64,000 nt of DNA from assembly GCF_049860565.1 (NCBI RefSeq), contig NZ_CP172056.1, positions 1,116,001-1,180,000 of the forward strand. Reading direction: 5' to 3'. Shown here one piece after another: positions 1-9,115 of this stretch. Each line of letters begins with the position of its first letter. The stretch's first letter is position 1. The DNA is from Desulfitobacterium_A nosdiversum. Its GTDB lineage: Bacteria > Bacillota > Desulfitobacteriia > Desulfitobacteriales > Desulfitobacteriaceae. The notes under the pieces are model-generated. The model saw nothing but the letters and a program-made list of their open reading frames with translations, ran no database searches and was not told the origin of the DNA. The position numbers and the translations under genes are program-made.

Positions 1-1
1 T

Positions 2-613
2 CAAGACATCGCCCGTTTAGTCGATATTTACTATGTCCGCCAGAAGGAAGCACTAGGCTTGGGTCATGCAATTTATTGTGCCCGTAAATTTATCGGAGAT
101 GAGCCTTTCGCTGTTCTTCTGGGGGATGACGTCATATATTCGGAAGTTCCGTGCCTTCGTCAAATGCTTAATCACTATGAACGCTATGGAGCAAGCATGG
201 TAGGTGTTCAGAAAGTTCCGCTTGAGGAGACATCAAAGTACGGAATCGTTGACGGTACCCAATTTGGGGATCGATTATATCGTGCAAATGATTTTGTAGA
301 AAAACCGCAGCCTGAAGATGCACCGCAATCTCGCTTGGCGATTATGGGGCGTTATCTTTTAAATCCGGAAATTTTTGATATACTTGAACGCCTTCAGCCC
401 GGTAAGGGAGGAGAAATCCAACTTACCGACGGTATTCAGGAACTTGGGAAGATTCAGGAGATCTTAGCCTACGATTTTGAGGGGCAAAGATATGACGTTG
501 GCGATAAGCTGGGGTTTGTGCAGGCTACAATTGAATATGCTTTGCGCCGAAAAGAACTGTCTGAGGATTTGACGACTTATCTTAGGAATTTGGTGAATAC
601 GAACTTATCTTAG
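2..613 (+). CDS. galU: UTP-glucose-1-phosphate uridylyltransferase, 3' part
   Basis: This enzyme makes UDP-glucose from UTP and glucose 1-phosphate in the cytoplasm, supplying sugar nucleotides for the surface polymers encoded downstream. The frame is open from base 2, so the N-terminal nucleotide-binding part lies outside the window. The visible part carries GalU-type blocks: GLGHAI, VLLGDD, the FVEKP motif and GGEIQLTDGI, where the family places sugar- and nucleotide-contacting residues. The C-terminus ends shortly after the block DVGDKLGFVQA, as in full-length GalU. No terminator is visible between its stop codon and the repeat that begins 27 bases later. Identification as GalU rather than an RmlA-type enzyme rests on the FVEKP and LTDGI blocks. 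Confidence 0.93.
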   Translation, partial: QDIARLVDIYYVRQKEALGLGHAIYCARKFIGDEPFAVLLGDDVIYSEVPCLRQMLNHYERYGASMVGVQKVPLEETSKYGIVDGTQFGDRLYRANDFVEKPQPEDAPQSRLAIMGRYLLNPEIFDILERLQPGKGGEIQLTDGIQELGKIQEILAYDFEGQRYDVGDKLGFVQATIEYALRRKELSEDLTTYLRNLVNTNLS

Positions 614-639
614 AAATTAGAGACGCATGAATGCAGGCA

Positions 640-1210
640 TCTGGGGAGAGTTGCGATTACAGCTGCTCCGGCCGGGCGCTCGCAGAGCAAACTAACGGCT
701 CAAACTGCCGGATGAATGCGGGCGGGGTTCGGCGCCAGAATCGGCGTCCTGCCTCTGTTGGCGCCCGTGCCCATCCATGGGCACGCCCCGCTGATGCAAG
801 CGCAGTTTGAGCCGAGTTTGCTGGCTGCTCGCTTAAAGGCCTCCGCATCTGTACTCGCAACTCTCTAGGTCGCTTCATCGGTCCCTCTTGCATGTCTTGC
901 TTCATAGTTCTGGAGGCGGCGTGCGCATTCTGCACCCAAGGCCGCTGATTCAAGCTTTATAAGCAAGAAATACCCGGAAGTGGATTTTGATTTACAAGAG
1001 TGAACGACTAAAGCAAGCAGCTACCAGCCTTAGGCAGTGACGACTTCACGAAAGCAAAGGGTTGCGCATAGGATGTGCGCAACCGCCAACAGAGTCAGGA
1101 GACGATTTTGGCGGGGACCCGCGACCCCAAATAAGGAGTCAGTGCCTTAGGCTGGATCTGCGAAGCGTCCGGAGTGAACGGATGTAAATCAAAATCCACC
1201 TCCCCCAGAG
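640..1210. repeat. Structured repeat, family 1, copy 1 (about 570 bp)
   Basis: First of three near-identical elements (others at 10164-10734 and 11746-12314), all in the same orientation and starting 8-27 bases after a stop codon. The left domain (640-867) is closed by AGAGTTGCG pairing with CGCAACTCT. The right domain (980-1199) is closed by GTGGATTTTGATTTAC pairing with GTAAATCAAAATCCAC. Inner hairpins include CGTGCCC-ATCCAT-GGGCACG (766-785) and GGTTGCGCA...TGCGCAACC (1060-1084), and a linker hairpin lies near 910-950. The two domains look like diverged inverted copies of each other. Open frames on either strand are not protein-like. It could be a structured RNA or a non-autonomous (MITE-like) element; it matches no family I can name. 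Confidence 0.88.
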
Positions 1211-1478
1211 AAATTCTTAATATTCAACTGAATTTCCACACATATTTTCAGGAGAAAAGCTTCTTTTCTTAATCGAAAAGCAAACTTTTCTCTTTCTTTT
1301 TTTCTTGAATGCTGTTTAATTTGCACGAAGATAGGGAATACAAGGGCACTCTATGACAGATTGGACAAGCTCGGGACGGAAAAAGGTTCATATAATTCAG
1401 GAAAAGTGACACGATTTCCCTCAAGTAATTGGTAATATATGGGTGAAATAATATTTCAAATTTAAAGGAGGGAGATTC
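1211..1478 (+). other. Intergenic leader, no gene recognised
   Basis: This 268-base stretch between the repeat and the next gene is AT-rich and has no convincing coding frame on either strand. A run of pyrimidine-rich sequence lies at about 1285-1310. The only clear signal is the ribosome binding site AAAGGAGGG just before the start codon at 1479. I could not pick out a confident promoter. Confidence 0.4.
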
Positions 1479-2213
1479 ATGGAATTTGACCAAAGGAAAG
1501 TGCTCACTCTGGCAGGAACTCTCGTTCTGGCCGGTGCTGTCGTTGTCGGCGGAATTTATGGACCGAGTGCCTGGAAGGTCTTTATGAATAAGACTGCTTC
1601 AGGCGATCAAGTCGTTGTCCAGACGCCACCTGTGGATAATGCTAATGCGACCCAAGGTGGCGCTAATGGCAATTCTTCAGCGAAGTCCGGATCGCCAGGA
1701 GCAAGTCCAGCGGCTTCAGTAACGAATCCGCCGGGTATTAATGTTACTCCGCAAGGAGATGTTTCAGGGCCAAAGAAATATAAAGAGCCTGACACGAAAG
1801 AAATATCGCTTGCCCCGTCAATCGAGGGATTTTTCGGGGAAAGCGGGCTCAGTGACAACACAAGGGATCTTGTGTTTAGTACTGCTTGGAATATTCATCA
1901 ATATGTCGATGGATATCTGTTTGGTCCAAATGCCGGGCCGCAAATGAACGAGCAGGATATTGAAAAGTACATCGTTTTTCATAAAAAAGTTTTGGAAAGT
2001 CAGTTGAAGAAAGAAAGCGGAGCAAATAAAGCTTCAGCCTTTACGAATTATCTTGAGGTTATGCTTAATCGTGGAATGGACGCATTCAATACGAAAGACA
2101 AGGTGCGTATTGAACAATTCCACCAAGAGGTTCATGATCTTGACGCGCATCTTATGCGGAACGATTCCAGCGCGAAGATATATGGCGCAACTCCCTTTGC
2201 CACCAAACGGTAA
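1479..2213 (+). CDS. Membrane-anchored protein of unknown function
   Basis: This 244-residue protein has one N-terminal hydrophobic segment (about residues 8-28) after the basic start MEFDQRK, so it is probably anchored in the membrane with the rest outside. Residues about 40-95 form a linker rich in Asn, Gly, Ser, Pro and Ala. The C-terminal part (about 110-244) is predicted-helical, with blocks such as STAWNIHQYVDGYLFGPN and MNRGMDAFNTKDKVRIEQF. I do not recognise the domain. The ATG start follows AAAGGAGGG at good spacing. A second anchor-plus-linker protein of similar design follows at 2798, so the two may work together at the cell surface; that is inference. Confidence 0.8.
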   Translation: MEFDQRKVLTLAGTLVLAGAVVVGGIYGPSAWKVFMNKTASGDQVVVQTPPVDNANATQGGANGNSSAKSGSPGASPAASVTNPPGINVTPQGDVSGPKKYKEPDTKEISLAPSIEGFFGESGLSDNTRDLVFSTAWNIHQYVDGYLFGPNAGPQMNEQDIEKYIVFHKKVLESQLKKESGANKASAFTNYLEVMLNRGMDAFNTKDKVRIEQFHQEVHDLDAHLMRNDSSAKIYGATPFATKR

Positions 2214-2797
2214 CGAATCCAAGCTCGTCTAAGATATGCGGGAAGGGTATCCAGGAATATTTGCAGGCAAGGATTGCGCAATGAATCAGGGCTTAATGTT
2301 CAAAGAGTAAGGATTTGAAGCCGGAGTGAAGAAGGGCAACCGCACATATAATCAGGAAATCAAGATAGAATCATTAAAACTGAATAGAGCGGTCTGAGCT
2401 CCTAAGACCGGAAGACAAGGAGCAGAAAACAGCCCTTGTGAAGGGCCCTCCTTATGGAGAAATCGAACAGACAGACCTTAAGAAAGAACTGCTTCCTACT
2501 AAATAAATATCCGACTGAGAGGAATGAAATTGGACGGATAAGAATCTTGAACTTTTTCAAGAACACTGAAATGAATTTATATTTGGAGATAGGCTGCGCG
2601 CAAAATAGGCCTAGGCAAGAAAAATTGAATAAGGAAAACAATTTTAAGCTCATCGCGTTTGAGCGCCGGAGTAAAGCCTGCCCAAAAGGACAGGTTTTAC
2701 TTTTTTATTTGCTTGTGTCTAAAATCTCTTTTAGTGGGTAATGATAGATCTAATAGAAATTTTATATCCATTAAAGGTAAAGGAGATTTTTGTTTTT
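2214..2797 (+). other. Long untranslated leader region with internal terminator
   Basis: The 584 bases between two membrane-anchored proteins hold no convincing gene. Hairpins include CGGTCTGAGCTCCTAAGACCG (about 2390-2410) and AAGGAG...CTCCTT around an inner AGCCCTTGTGAAGGGC (about 2420-2453). A terminator-type hairpin lies at 2671-2706, only 92 bases before the next start. This arrangement could be a regulated leader, a small RNA with its own terminator, or simply the 3' end of the upstream transcript. I could not match it to a known riboswitch class by eye. Confidence 0.45.
2671..2706 (+). terminator. Rho-independent terminator or attenuator
   Basis: The stem GTAAAGCCTG-C-CC, loop AAAA and GG-A-CAGGTTTTAC is followed by six T residues. 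It has one internal mismatch and one G-T pair. It sits between two genes transcribed in the same direction, 92 bases ahead of the second gene's start. Confidence 0.7.
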
Positions 2798-3523
2798 ATG
2801 CGTAAGATTAATTGGCTCATAGGATCTATAACGTTAGGAATGGGTATGGTTATTGGAATTGTAGGCTATGCCGCTGCAACAACACCATCAACGGGTAACC
2901 CTCTATTGACGAAATTGGGGATAGGGAAAGAAGCTCAAATGGTTAGCAGTACGGTTAAGTCCGATGCTGCAAATACTGATCCTCTAAATTCCAATACAAC
3001 GAATTCTAATACAGCAAGTCAAAATATATTGAATCCAAGCCCTGATTTAAATGGAAATTCAAGTTTACCCGCTTCAGCTTCAGGGGAAGAAAGTGCGACA
3101 GGGAATAATGGATCCTCTTCCGTGCCTAACGAACTTGCACAAAAAATTATTGGAGATTATAAGCAAGATATAGGGTACTTTTTTGGAGCGTGGAAGGCTG
3201 CCGATATGATTAAATTTCGTTCCAGTTTGTCAAAAGCTTATGTTGGGGATCTCTACGAAAAACACGCACGTCAGGCGGAAGGATATATAACTCAGGGCGT
3301 TGGAATGGATGTCAGCGATCTTCGCTTTGATGAAGTTAAAGTTGAATCTGCTACTGTATCCTCAGCAACACTTGTAGCAACATATCGCTATACGGCTCAG
3401 GACTATAGACTAGGAGAGGATACATCGCAAGGTGAGAAAACAGAACATCTTGTTCATATCCGAGTCAATTTAATTCAATCCAATGCACGTTGGCTGATCT
3501 CAGGAGAAACTCCACTCGAGTAA
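2798..3523 (+). CDS. Membrane-anchored protein with NTF2-like C-terminal part, function unknown
   Basis: The chosen ATG lies 14 bases after AAAGGAG and gives the N-terminus MRKINWLIGS; an upstream ATG at 2741 lacks a ribosome binding site. The 241-residue product has an N-terminal hydrophobic anchor (about residues 4-28), then a Ser/Asn/Thr-rich linker (about 45-115). A compact domain of about 125 residues follows: helical at first, then alternating strands, ending in RWLISGETPLE. This pattern resembles the NTF2-like/IMS fold found in many secreted Firmicute proteins, but I infer that from secondary-structure pattern only. A terminator follows at 3556. Its layout mirrors the protein at 1479. 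Confidence 0.75.
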   Translation: MRKINWLIGSITLGMGMVIGIVGYAAATTPSTGNPLLTKLGIGKEAQMVSSTVKSDAANTDPLNSNTTNSNTASQNILNPSPDLNGNSSLPASASGEESATGNNGSSSVPNELAQKIIGDYKQDIGYFFGAWKAADMIKFRSSLSKAYVGDLYEKHARQAEGYITQGVGMDVSDLRFDEVKVESATVSSATLVATYRYTAQDYRLGEDTSQGEKTEHLVHIRVNLIQSNARWLISGETPLE

Positions 3524-3555
3524 TTACTTAATTCATTGATGATAATTACTTCTCT

Positions 3556-3604
3556 AAAAATAGGTCTTTTAGCCTTAATGTAAGGCTAAAGGCCTATTTT
3601 TATT
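3556..3604 (+). terminator. Rho-independent terminator
   Basis: A long stem, AAAATAGGTCTTTTAGCCTT pairing with AAGGCTAAAGGCCTATTTT around a short AATGT loop, is followed by a T-rich stretch. It ends transcription of the gene at 2798. Confidence 0.88.
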
Positions 3605-3695
3605 TATCTCAGCAATTGCCAAGGAAATGGAGCAGGAAACTTTAACAAAGATGTTGAAATAGGAGGAATTAGCCCCGGCTGAGGAGGTTTTTTAG

Positions 3696-5574
3696 TTGAA
3701 AAAGAAAAAGACAAGCAGAAGATATATAAAATTAGGGATTAGCCTTTTGCTGAGTACTTTGCTGATCGTTCAAGGATCTAACGGTTCAAGCTTGCTCTGG
3801 GCAGCAACTGCGGATTCATCAAGTCCGACAGGAACAACTATGACCTCAGACTAACCCTTCCACGGATATTATCAACCAGAAACTTGAGATGATTGCTAAG
3901 GAAAAACAGATTCCGAGTGTTCTTTTGAAAGCGATTGCTTATCAGGAAAGCACATGGAGGCAATTTGACAGCCAGGGAAATCCCCTCATGAGCAGAACTG
4001 TTCACCCGGCGATAGGGATTATGCAAGTCGCAACCTATAATGATAGCGATCTGGATACGATCCAAAAACTAAAGACAGATATCGATTTTAATATTCGATG
4101 GGGGGCGGATCTTCTTAATGAAAAATGGGCATTTGTGCCTAAAATCGGAGATGGCGACCGTAATAAATTAGAAAACTGGTACTTCGCTCTTTGGGCCTAT
4201 AATATATGGTCGGGGAAAAATAATCCCAATGAAGCGAGTTCACAAACGACTTCAGGAAGCACTTCTACTACACAAGGCAGTACCGGAGCGCCTTTATCGA
4301 ATCCCGCAGGGAGTGCCGCCGGCAATTCTCTTCCGGTTTATCAGGATCGCTTATTAAACGTAGTTGCTAATCCGCCCTCTTGGTTGTCTCGTTATATCCA
4401 GGCGGTCACGATTACACGCATTCCGACGAGCTCCTTACCCGCGACGGGGGTACCTCAAGCGGCAGTGCAGTGGACAACACCTCAACCTTTTCATTTAGGA
4501 GATATATCTTCAGGGAAGACGACTCAAGTAATCCCTTCTTGGACACGCCTCCAAGGGATGGATCGAATAGATACAGCAATAAAACAAGCACAAAAAGGGT
4601 GGACACAAGGTGCTGCTTCAGTTATCCTTGCCCGCGCCGATGATTTTCCTGATGCGTTAGCAGGCGTTCCCTTAGCGGCTCAATTAAATGCTCCTATCCT
4701 GCTCACTTCTCCTAAGGAGCTCGATCAAAGGGTTATAACCGCCATTAAGACACTTCATCCTCAAAATATTTATCTCCTTGGCGGAACGGGCGCGATTGGG
4801 ACTGAAGTGATAACTGCACTGCAACAAAATGGATGGGGTCAGGGGAATATCATTCGTATCAGCGGCGAAAGCCGCTATGGGACAGCTGCGAGCATAGCCT
4901 TAGCTTCGTCAGCAACGAGCCTGTCGTCCTTAATAAACAAAGGAAACATTTCCCTTGCAACACTGCCTCAAACGTTCTCACTGCAAAACACTCCTGCTGC
5001 AGTTCTTGCCACAGGAGACAATTTTCCGGATGCGTTAAGCATTGCTTCGATTGCGGGAGGAAAAAGGATGCCTATTCTTTTAACTGCCCCACAGGAGTTA
5101 CCGACAGAAAGTTTGGAAGCACTAAAGCGTATTCATCCAAGTAAAGTTTACATCGTGGGAGGCGAAGGAGTTATATCGTCAAAGATTGAGCAGGCACTCT
5201 TCAAAGAATTAGGGATATCTTCTTCGCAGGTTAAGCGCCTTTCAGGAGCAAGCCGTTATGATACGATGACTGCTGTTGCTCAGGAATTTCAAGGGAATAT
5301 TCAAAAGCTAACGTTTGCTACGGGTGAAGATTTTCCGGATGCTCTTGCCGGCGCTGCTTTAGCAGCACACCAAAATTCGACAGTCATTCTTCTTCCGAAG
5401 GATTCAATAAATGAATTCCCAACGCTGAAAACATGGATCAAAGGAAAGCTTCAGAGTCTTACGTCGGTATCGGGTAATTCCTCCTCTAGTCCCATTACAA
5501 TACCTGAATTTTATGTATTGGGCGGAACCGGCGCTATTCCTCTGGAACTCGAAAGCGAGCTCAAAGGTCTCTGA
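3696..5574 (+). CDS. Lytic-transglycosylase-like protein with three CWB2 repeats, frameshifted after the signal peptide
   Basis: A TTG start at 3696 follows GAGGAGG and encodes a signal peptide (KKKKTSRRYIKLG, then a hydrophobic core), but that frame stops at 3852. The mature protein is in the next frame, open from 3844, so a one-base change between about 3841 and 3852 separates them. The internal ATG at 3889 has no ribosome binding site and would give a product without a signal peptide. The mature part begins with an SLT-like domain (QESTW with the likely catalytic Glu, then GIMQV), which in this family cleaves peptidoglycan glycan strands. Three CWB2 repeats (DRIDTAIKQAQKGW, DDFPDALAGVPLA, YLLGGTGAI and later equivalents) should bind the wall. 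The break may be real decay, a phase switch or a sequence error. Confidence 0.8.
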
Positions 5575-5706
5575 ACCTGTGAAGGGGGAGTACATGTCCT
5601 GTTGTAAAACGGTAAAAACTATAGTAAACTGTAAAACGGTGATTTGTTCTGAAGTATTTAAAGGGATTTTGACTATTCCCTCAAATTGAAGAAGGGACTA
5701 AAATTC

Positions 5707-7557
5707 ATGTTGTTACGTAAAAGAACACTGATGTTATTAGCAATTGATGCCGTACTTGTCAATCTCGCTGTATTTTTAAGCTTCTATATTAAATTTGAAG
5801 GAAATATACCTCCCGAATATTCTTTGACGTTGACCCATTCAGCTTGGGTTGCAGCGCTTACGTATTTGGTTGTTTTTTATGTTTTTGGATTGTACAAAAG
5901 GCTTTGGCAGTATGCCAGCACAGGGGAACTTCTTTTAATCCTTTTCGCGGTGACGGTAGGAACAGCAGGAACGGTCACTCTTGTTTATTTCCTGGCACCG
6001 ATGCGCTTCCCTCATTCAGTTGCAGCGCTGCTCTGGTTTACCACGCTGTTCTTCGTAGGGGGCTCACGCTTTATGTGGCGGATTTTACAGGAGAATCTTT
6101 TTACACCTCACGTTCCAGGCTCGCAGAAACAAGTACTTATCGTTGGAGCAGGGGATGCAGGCGTAGTAGCTGTGCGAGAATTGAAAAATCGGAATTACCA
6201 TGAGGGTCGGCCCGTCGGATTCATTGATGATGATCCGCAGAAACAAAGGCTTCAGCTCATGGGGATTCCTGTATTGGGCACGCATAAAGATATTCCGCGC
6301 GTGGTTAATAATCATAACATTGATGAAGTAGTCATTGCGATGCCTTCGGCGTCCGGTGATGTTATTCGTGAGATTGTTCAAATTACGGAGAAATCCGGAG
6401 TGGATTTAAAAATTTTGCCCGGTGTTTTTGATTTGCTAAGCGGTAAAATTGATACCAAGGGAATTCGGGAAGTGCAAGTAGAAGACTTGCTCGGACGTGA
6501 ACAAGTCGTAGTTGATCTCGAGGAAGTCGCCAGTTATTTAAGCGGTGAAACGGTTTTTGTAACAGGAGGCGGAGGCTCAATCGGTTCGGAAATCTGCCGT
6601 CAGGTTATGAAGTTTAATCCGGGGAAACTTGTAATTTTAGGACATGGCGAAAACACTGTTTTCGACATCGAACAAGAACTTCGGACGGAACATCCTGGAA
6701 TTGACCTGGCAACAGAAATTGTGGATATCAAGGATAGGGATAAGATTCAGCTTATCTTTGAACGGTATCGGCCGGGGGTTGTTTTCCACGCAGCAGCCCA
6801 TAAACACGTTCCTTTAATGGAAAAGAATCCGGAAGAGGCTTTGAAAAATAATATCGTCGGTTCCTATAATTTAGCAGAAGCGGCAGATGCCGTACATGTT
6901 AAAACCTTTGTTCTTATTTCTACAGATAAAGCCGTGAATCCGACAAGCGTCATGGGTGCGACAAAGCGCGTAACGGAAATGATTATCCAAACGATGGACA
7001 AGCGTTCCAAAACAAAATTTGTCGCAGTACGCTTTGGAAATGTTTTAGGAAGCCGGGGAAGCGTTATACCGACCTTCAAAAAGCAGATTGCCAAGGGCGG
7101 TCCGGTTACGGTAACTCATCCTGAAATGGTACGATTCTTTATGACCATTCCTGAGGCTTCACAGCTGGTCATTCAGGCTGGAGCGATGGCCCAGGGAGGA
7201 GAAATATTTATCCTTGATATGGGTAAACCTGTTAAGATTTTAGATCTGGCCCGTGACCTGATTCGATTGTCGGGATTTGAACCTGATGTGGATATACCCA
7301 TTAAATTTACGGGTATGCGACCGGGTGAAAAGCTATACGAAGAATTGCTTACGGCGGAGGAAGGAACAACGGCTACGAAGCATAAACGAATCTTTGTCGC
7401 GAAGCCGCATCCTGTTGAACCGGAAAAGCTCGAAGATATTATTCATACTGTACGCGAGCGGGGCACCTACCTTTCTAAAGATGAGGTTGTTCAGTTGCTT
7501 CAAAAAGTCATTCCGGGATTTAGAAAACAAGCTGCAAAATCTGTTGCCAACCAATAA
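5707..7557 (+). CDS. Membrane UDP-N-acetylglucosamine 4,6-dehydratase-like protein (PglF/CapD family)
   Basis: Family members convert UDP-GlcNAc to a UDP-4-keto-6-deoxy sugar at the membrane, an early step in making unusual amino sugars. Four hydrophobic segments lie in the first 130 residues. A first Rossmann fold follows (VLIVGAGDAGV), then the catalytic short-chain dehydrogenase domain with TGGGGSIGSEI and STDKAVNPTSVMGATKR. The Met in place of the usual catalytic Tyr of the YxxxK motif is typical of this family. I prefer the ATG at 5707, which has GAAGGG ten bases upstream, over the TTG at 5686, which has none. The next gene starts 12 bases after its stop, so they are probably co-transcribed. 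No C4-aminotransferase of the PglE type is visible here. Confidence 0.9.
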   Translation: MLLRKRTLMLLAIDAVLVNLAVFLSFYIKFEGNIPPEYSLTLTHSAWVAALTYLVVFYVFGLYKRLWQYASTGELLLILFAVTVGTAGTVTLVYFLAPMRFPHSVAALLWFTTLFFVGGSRFMWRILQENLFTPHVPGSQKQVLIVGAGDAGVVAVRELKNRNYHEGRPVGFIDDDPQKQRLQLMGIPVLGTHKDIPRVVNNHNIDEVVIAMPSASGDVIREIVQITEKSGVDLKILPGVFDLLSGKIDTKGIREVQVEDLLGREQVVVDLEEVASYLSGETVFVTGGGGSIGSEICRQVMKFNPGKLVILGHGENTVFDIEQELRTEHPGIDLATEIVDIKDRDKIQLIFERYRPGVVFHAAAHKHVPLMEKNPEEALKNNIVGSYNLAEAADAVHVKTFVLISTDKAVNPTSVMGATKRVTEMIIQTMDKRSKTKFVAVRFGNVLGSRGSVIPTFKKQIAKGGPVTVTHPEMVRFFMTIPEASQLVIQAGAMAQGGEIFILDMGKPVKILDLARDLIRLSGFEPDVDIPIKFTGMRPGEKLYEELLTAEEGTTATKHKRIFVAKPHPVEPEKLEDIIHTVRERGTYLSKDEVVQLLQKVIPGFRKQAAKSVANQ

Positions 7558-7569
7558 GGAGGAAATAAA

Positions 7570-8925
7570 ATGCTAGAACTTAAAGAGGTAATTACCGAGG
7601 AGGATGTTCTCGCCAAGAACCTTAAAGAAAAAATTTTAAACCGTACTGCAGTTGTTGGGGTCATTGGCCTTGGTTATGTTGGGTTGCCGCTTGCTGTTGA
7701 AAAAGGTAAAGTTGGATTTAAAGTGATCGGTTTTGATCTTGATGCCAAAAAGGTTGCTCGGGTCAATGCAGGTGATAATTATATCGGGGATGTTAAGGAT
7801 GTCGAACTTCAAGAACTTGCGCAAAAAGGAATTCTTACTGCGACGACGGATTTTGACCAATTGAAGGAATGTGATGTCGTTGTCATTTGTGTACCTACTC
7901 CGCTTACCGTTACCCGTGATCCGGATATTTCTTATATGGAATCAGCTGCCAAAGATATTGTGAAACGGCTGCGTCCCGGACAACTCATAACCTTAGAGAG
8001 CACGACCTATCCGGGGACGACTCAGGAGGTTATTTTGCCCCTCTTAGAAGAGAGCGGTTTAAAAGTTGGGAAGGACTTCTTTCTCGCTTTTTCGCCTGAG
8101 CGTGTTGATCCGGGAAATAAACGCTTTTCGACCAAAAATACCTCAAAAGTTTGCGGCGGTGTAACTCCAATTTGCTTGGAGATCGCTTATACCTTCTATT
8201 CACAAACGATTATTAATGTTGTTCCGGTGTCCTCGCCTGCTGCAGCAGAGCTGACCAAAGTCTTTGAAAATACGTATCGTGCGGTAAATATCGCTATGGT
8301 TAATGAGCTAATGCTTCTTTGTGACAGGATGGGACTGGACATTTGGGAAGTTGTTGAGGCCGCAGGGACAAAACCCTTTGGTATTCAAACCTTCTGGCCA
8401 GGGCCTGGTGTTGGCGGCCACTGCATTCCGATTGATCCATTCTATCTTACTTGGAAAGCACGGGAGTATGATTTCCATACTCGCTTTATTGAACTGGCGG
8501 GTGAAGTAAATATCGAAGCATCTTATCACGTTATTGATAAAGTGGTCCGTGCATTGAATAATGAGAATAAGAGTTTAAAAGATGCCAAAGTTCTTGTGCT
8601 CGGAGTAGCCTATAAAAATGATATTGATGACGTTCGTGAGTCGCCTGCTCTTAAAGTTATGGAACTTCTCCGAAGAAACGGCGCAGACATCGTTTACCAC
8701 GATCCGTTCGTGCCTGCGATCGAACCTCATGGCGGCAGCACAGTGCATATGGACAGCATTGAGCTGACAGATGAAGCTCTGAGTACGGCGGATTGTGTTC
8801 TTATCCTAACAGGACATAGTGCCCTTGATTATGAACATATTGTTGAGAAGGCGCAGCTTGTAGTGGATACACGGAATGCAACAAAGAATGTTAAAAATAA
8901 TCGTGAAAAGATCGTAAAGATCTGA
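7570..8925 (+). CDS. wbpA: UDP-N-acetyl-glucosamine 6-dehydrogenase, WbpA-like
   Basis: This cytoplasmic enzyme oxidises the C6 hydroxyl of a UDP-N-acetylhexosamine to the uronic acid with two NAD+. The 451-residue length and motif order fit the family: GLGYVGLPLA (NAD binding), FSPERVDPG, the central helix ending TYRAVNIAMVNE, and GVGGHCIPIDP carrying the catalytic Cys. The C-terminal UDP-binding domain includes the block YKNDIDDVRESPALK. Neighbouring wbpB-, wbpD- and wbpE-like genes make UDP-GlcNAc, rather than UDP-ManNAc, the likely substrate, because that set forms the UDP-GlcNAc3NAcA pathway in Pseudomonas aeruginosa. The ribosome binding site AAGGAGG precedes the ATG. A terminator follows the gene. 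Confidence 0.92.
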   Translation: MLELKEVITEEDVLAKNLKEKILNRTAVVGVIGLGYVGLPLAVEKGKVGFKVIGFDLDAKKVARVNAGDNYIGDVKDVELQELAQKGILTATTDFDQLKECDVVVICVPTPLTVTRDPDISYMESAAKDIVKRLRPGQLITLESTTYPGTTQEVILPLLEESGLKVGKDFFLAFSPERVDPGNKRFSTKNTSKVCGGVTPICLEIAYTFYSQTIINVVPVSSPAAAELTKVFENTYRAVNIAMVNELMLLCDRMGLDIWEVVEAAGTKPFGIQTFWPGPGVGGHCIPIDPFYLTWKAREYDFHTRFIELAGEVNIEASYHVIDKVVRALNNENKSLKDAKVLVLGVAYKNDIDDVRESPALKVMELLRRNGADIVYHDPFVPAIEPHGGSTVHMDSIELTDEALSTADCVLILTGHSALDYEHIVEKAQLVVDTRNATKNVKNNREKIVKI

Positions 8926-8969
8926 TCCGGCAGTATAACCGAAAAGCAATTACAAAAGAATAAATGAAG

Positions 8970-8994
8970 AGGGGAATCGGGAGATTCCCCTTTG
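8970..8994 (+). terminator. Rho-independent terminator
   Basis: The stem AGGGGAATC-GGGA-GATTCCCCT is followed by TTTGCC. It lies 45 bases after the wbpA-like gene. The T-tract is short, so some readthrough is possible. Confidence 0.6.
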
Positions 8995-9019
8995 CCTAAT
9001 AATAAGCCTTATGTATAAT
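8991..9019 (+). promoter_or_regulatory. Candidate promoter for the wbpB-like gene
   Basis: TTTGCC (8991-8996) and TATAAT (9014-9019) are 17 bases apart, a normal sigma-A-type spacing. The -35 box is imperfect and overlaps the tail of the preceding terminator. It would restart transcription about 90 bases before the wbpB-like gene. Confidence 0.4.
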
Positions 9020-9115
9020 GGTTCTAAGACGTGGCTAAAAAAATAAAGAGTTAAATAGCTGTTAATTAACAATTTTTTAGATTTGAATACTTATTTTTGA
9101 GGGAGAGAAAGAATT

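Noticed and set aside
657..953. Open frames on the minus strand inside the family 1 repeats (also 10181-10429 and 11816-12034)
   Set aside because: They repeat because the DNA repeats, have no ribosome binding sites, and are rich in Arg/Pro/Ala because of stem sequence. The paired base changes between copies fit structure, not protein conservation.
2454..2741. 95-codon plus-strand frame in the long leader
   Set aside because: It reads straight through a terminator hairpin, has no ribosome binding site and no recognisable sequence.
2214..2797. Known riboswitch (cyclic di-GMP, cyclic di-AMP or similar) in the leader
   Set aside because: I looked for the conserved cores by eye and could not find them; only generic hairpins and a terminator can be supported.
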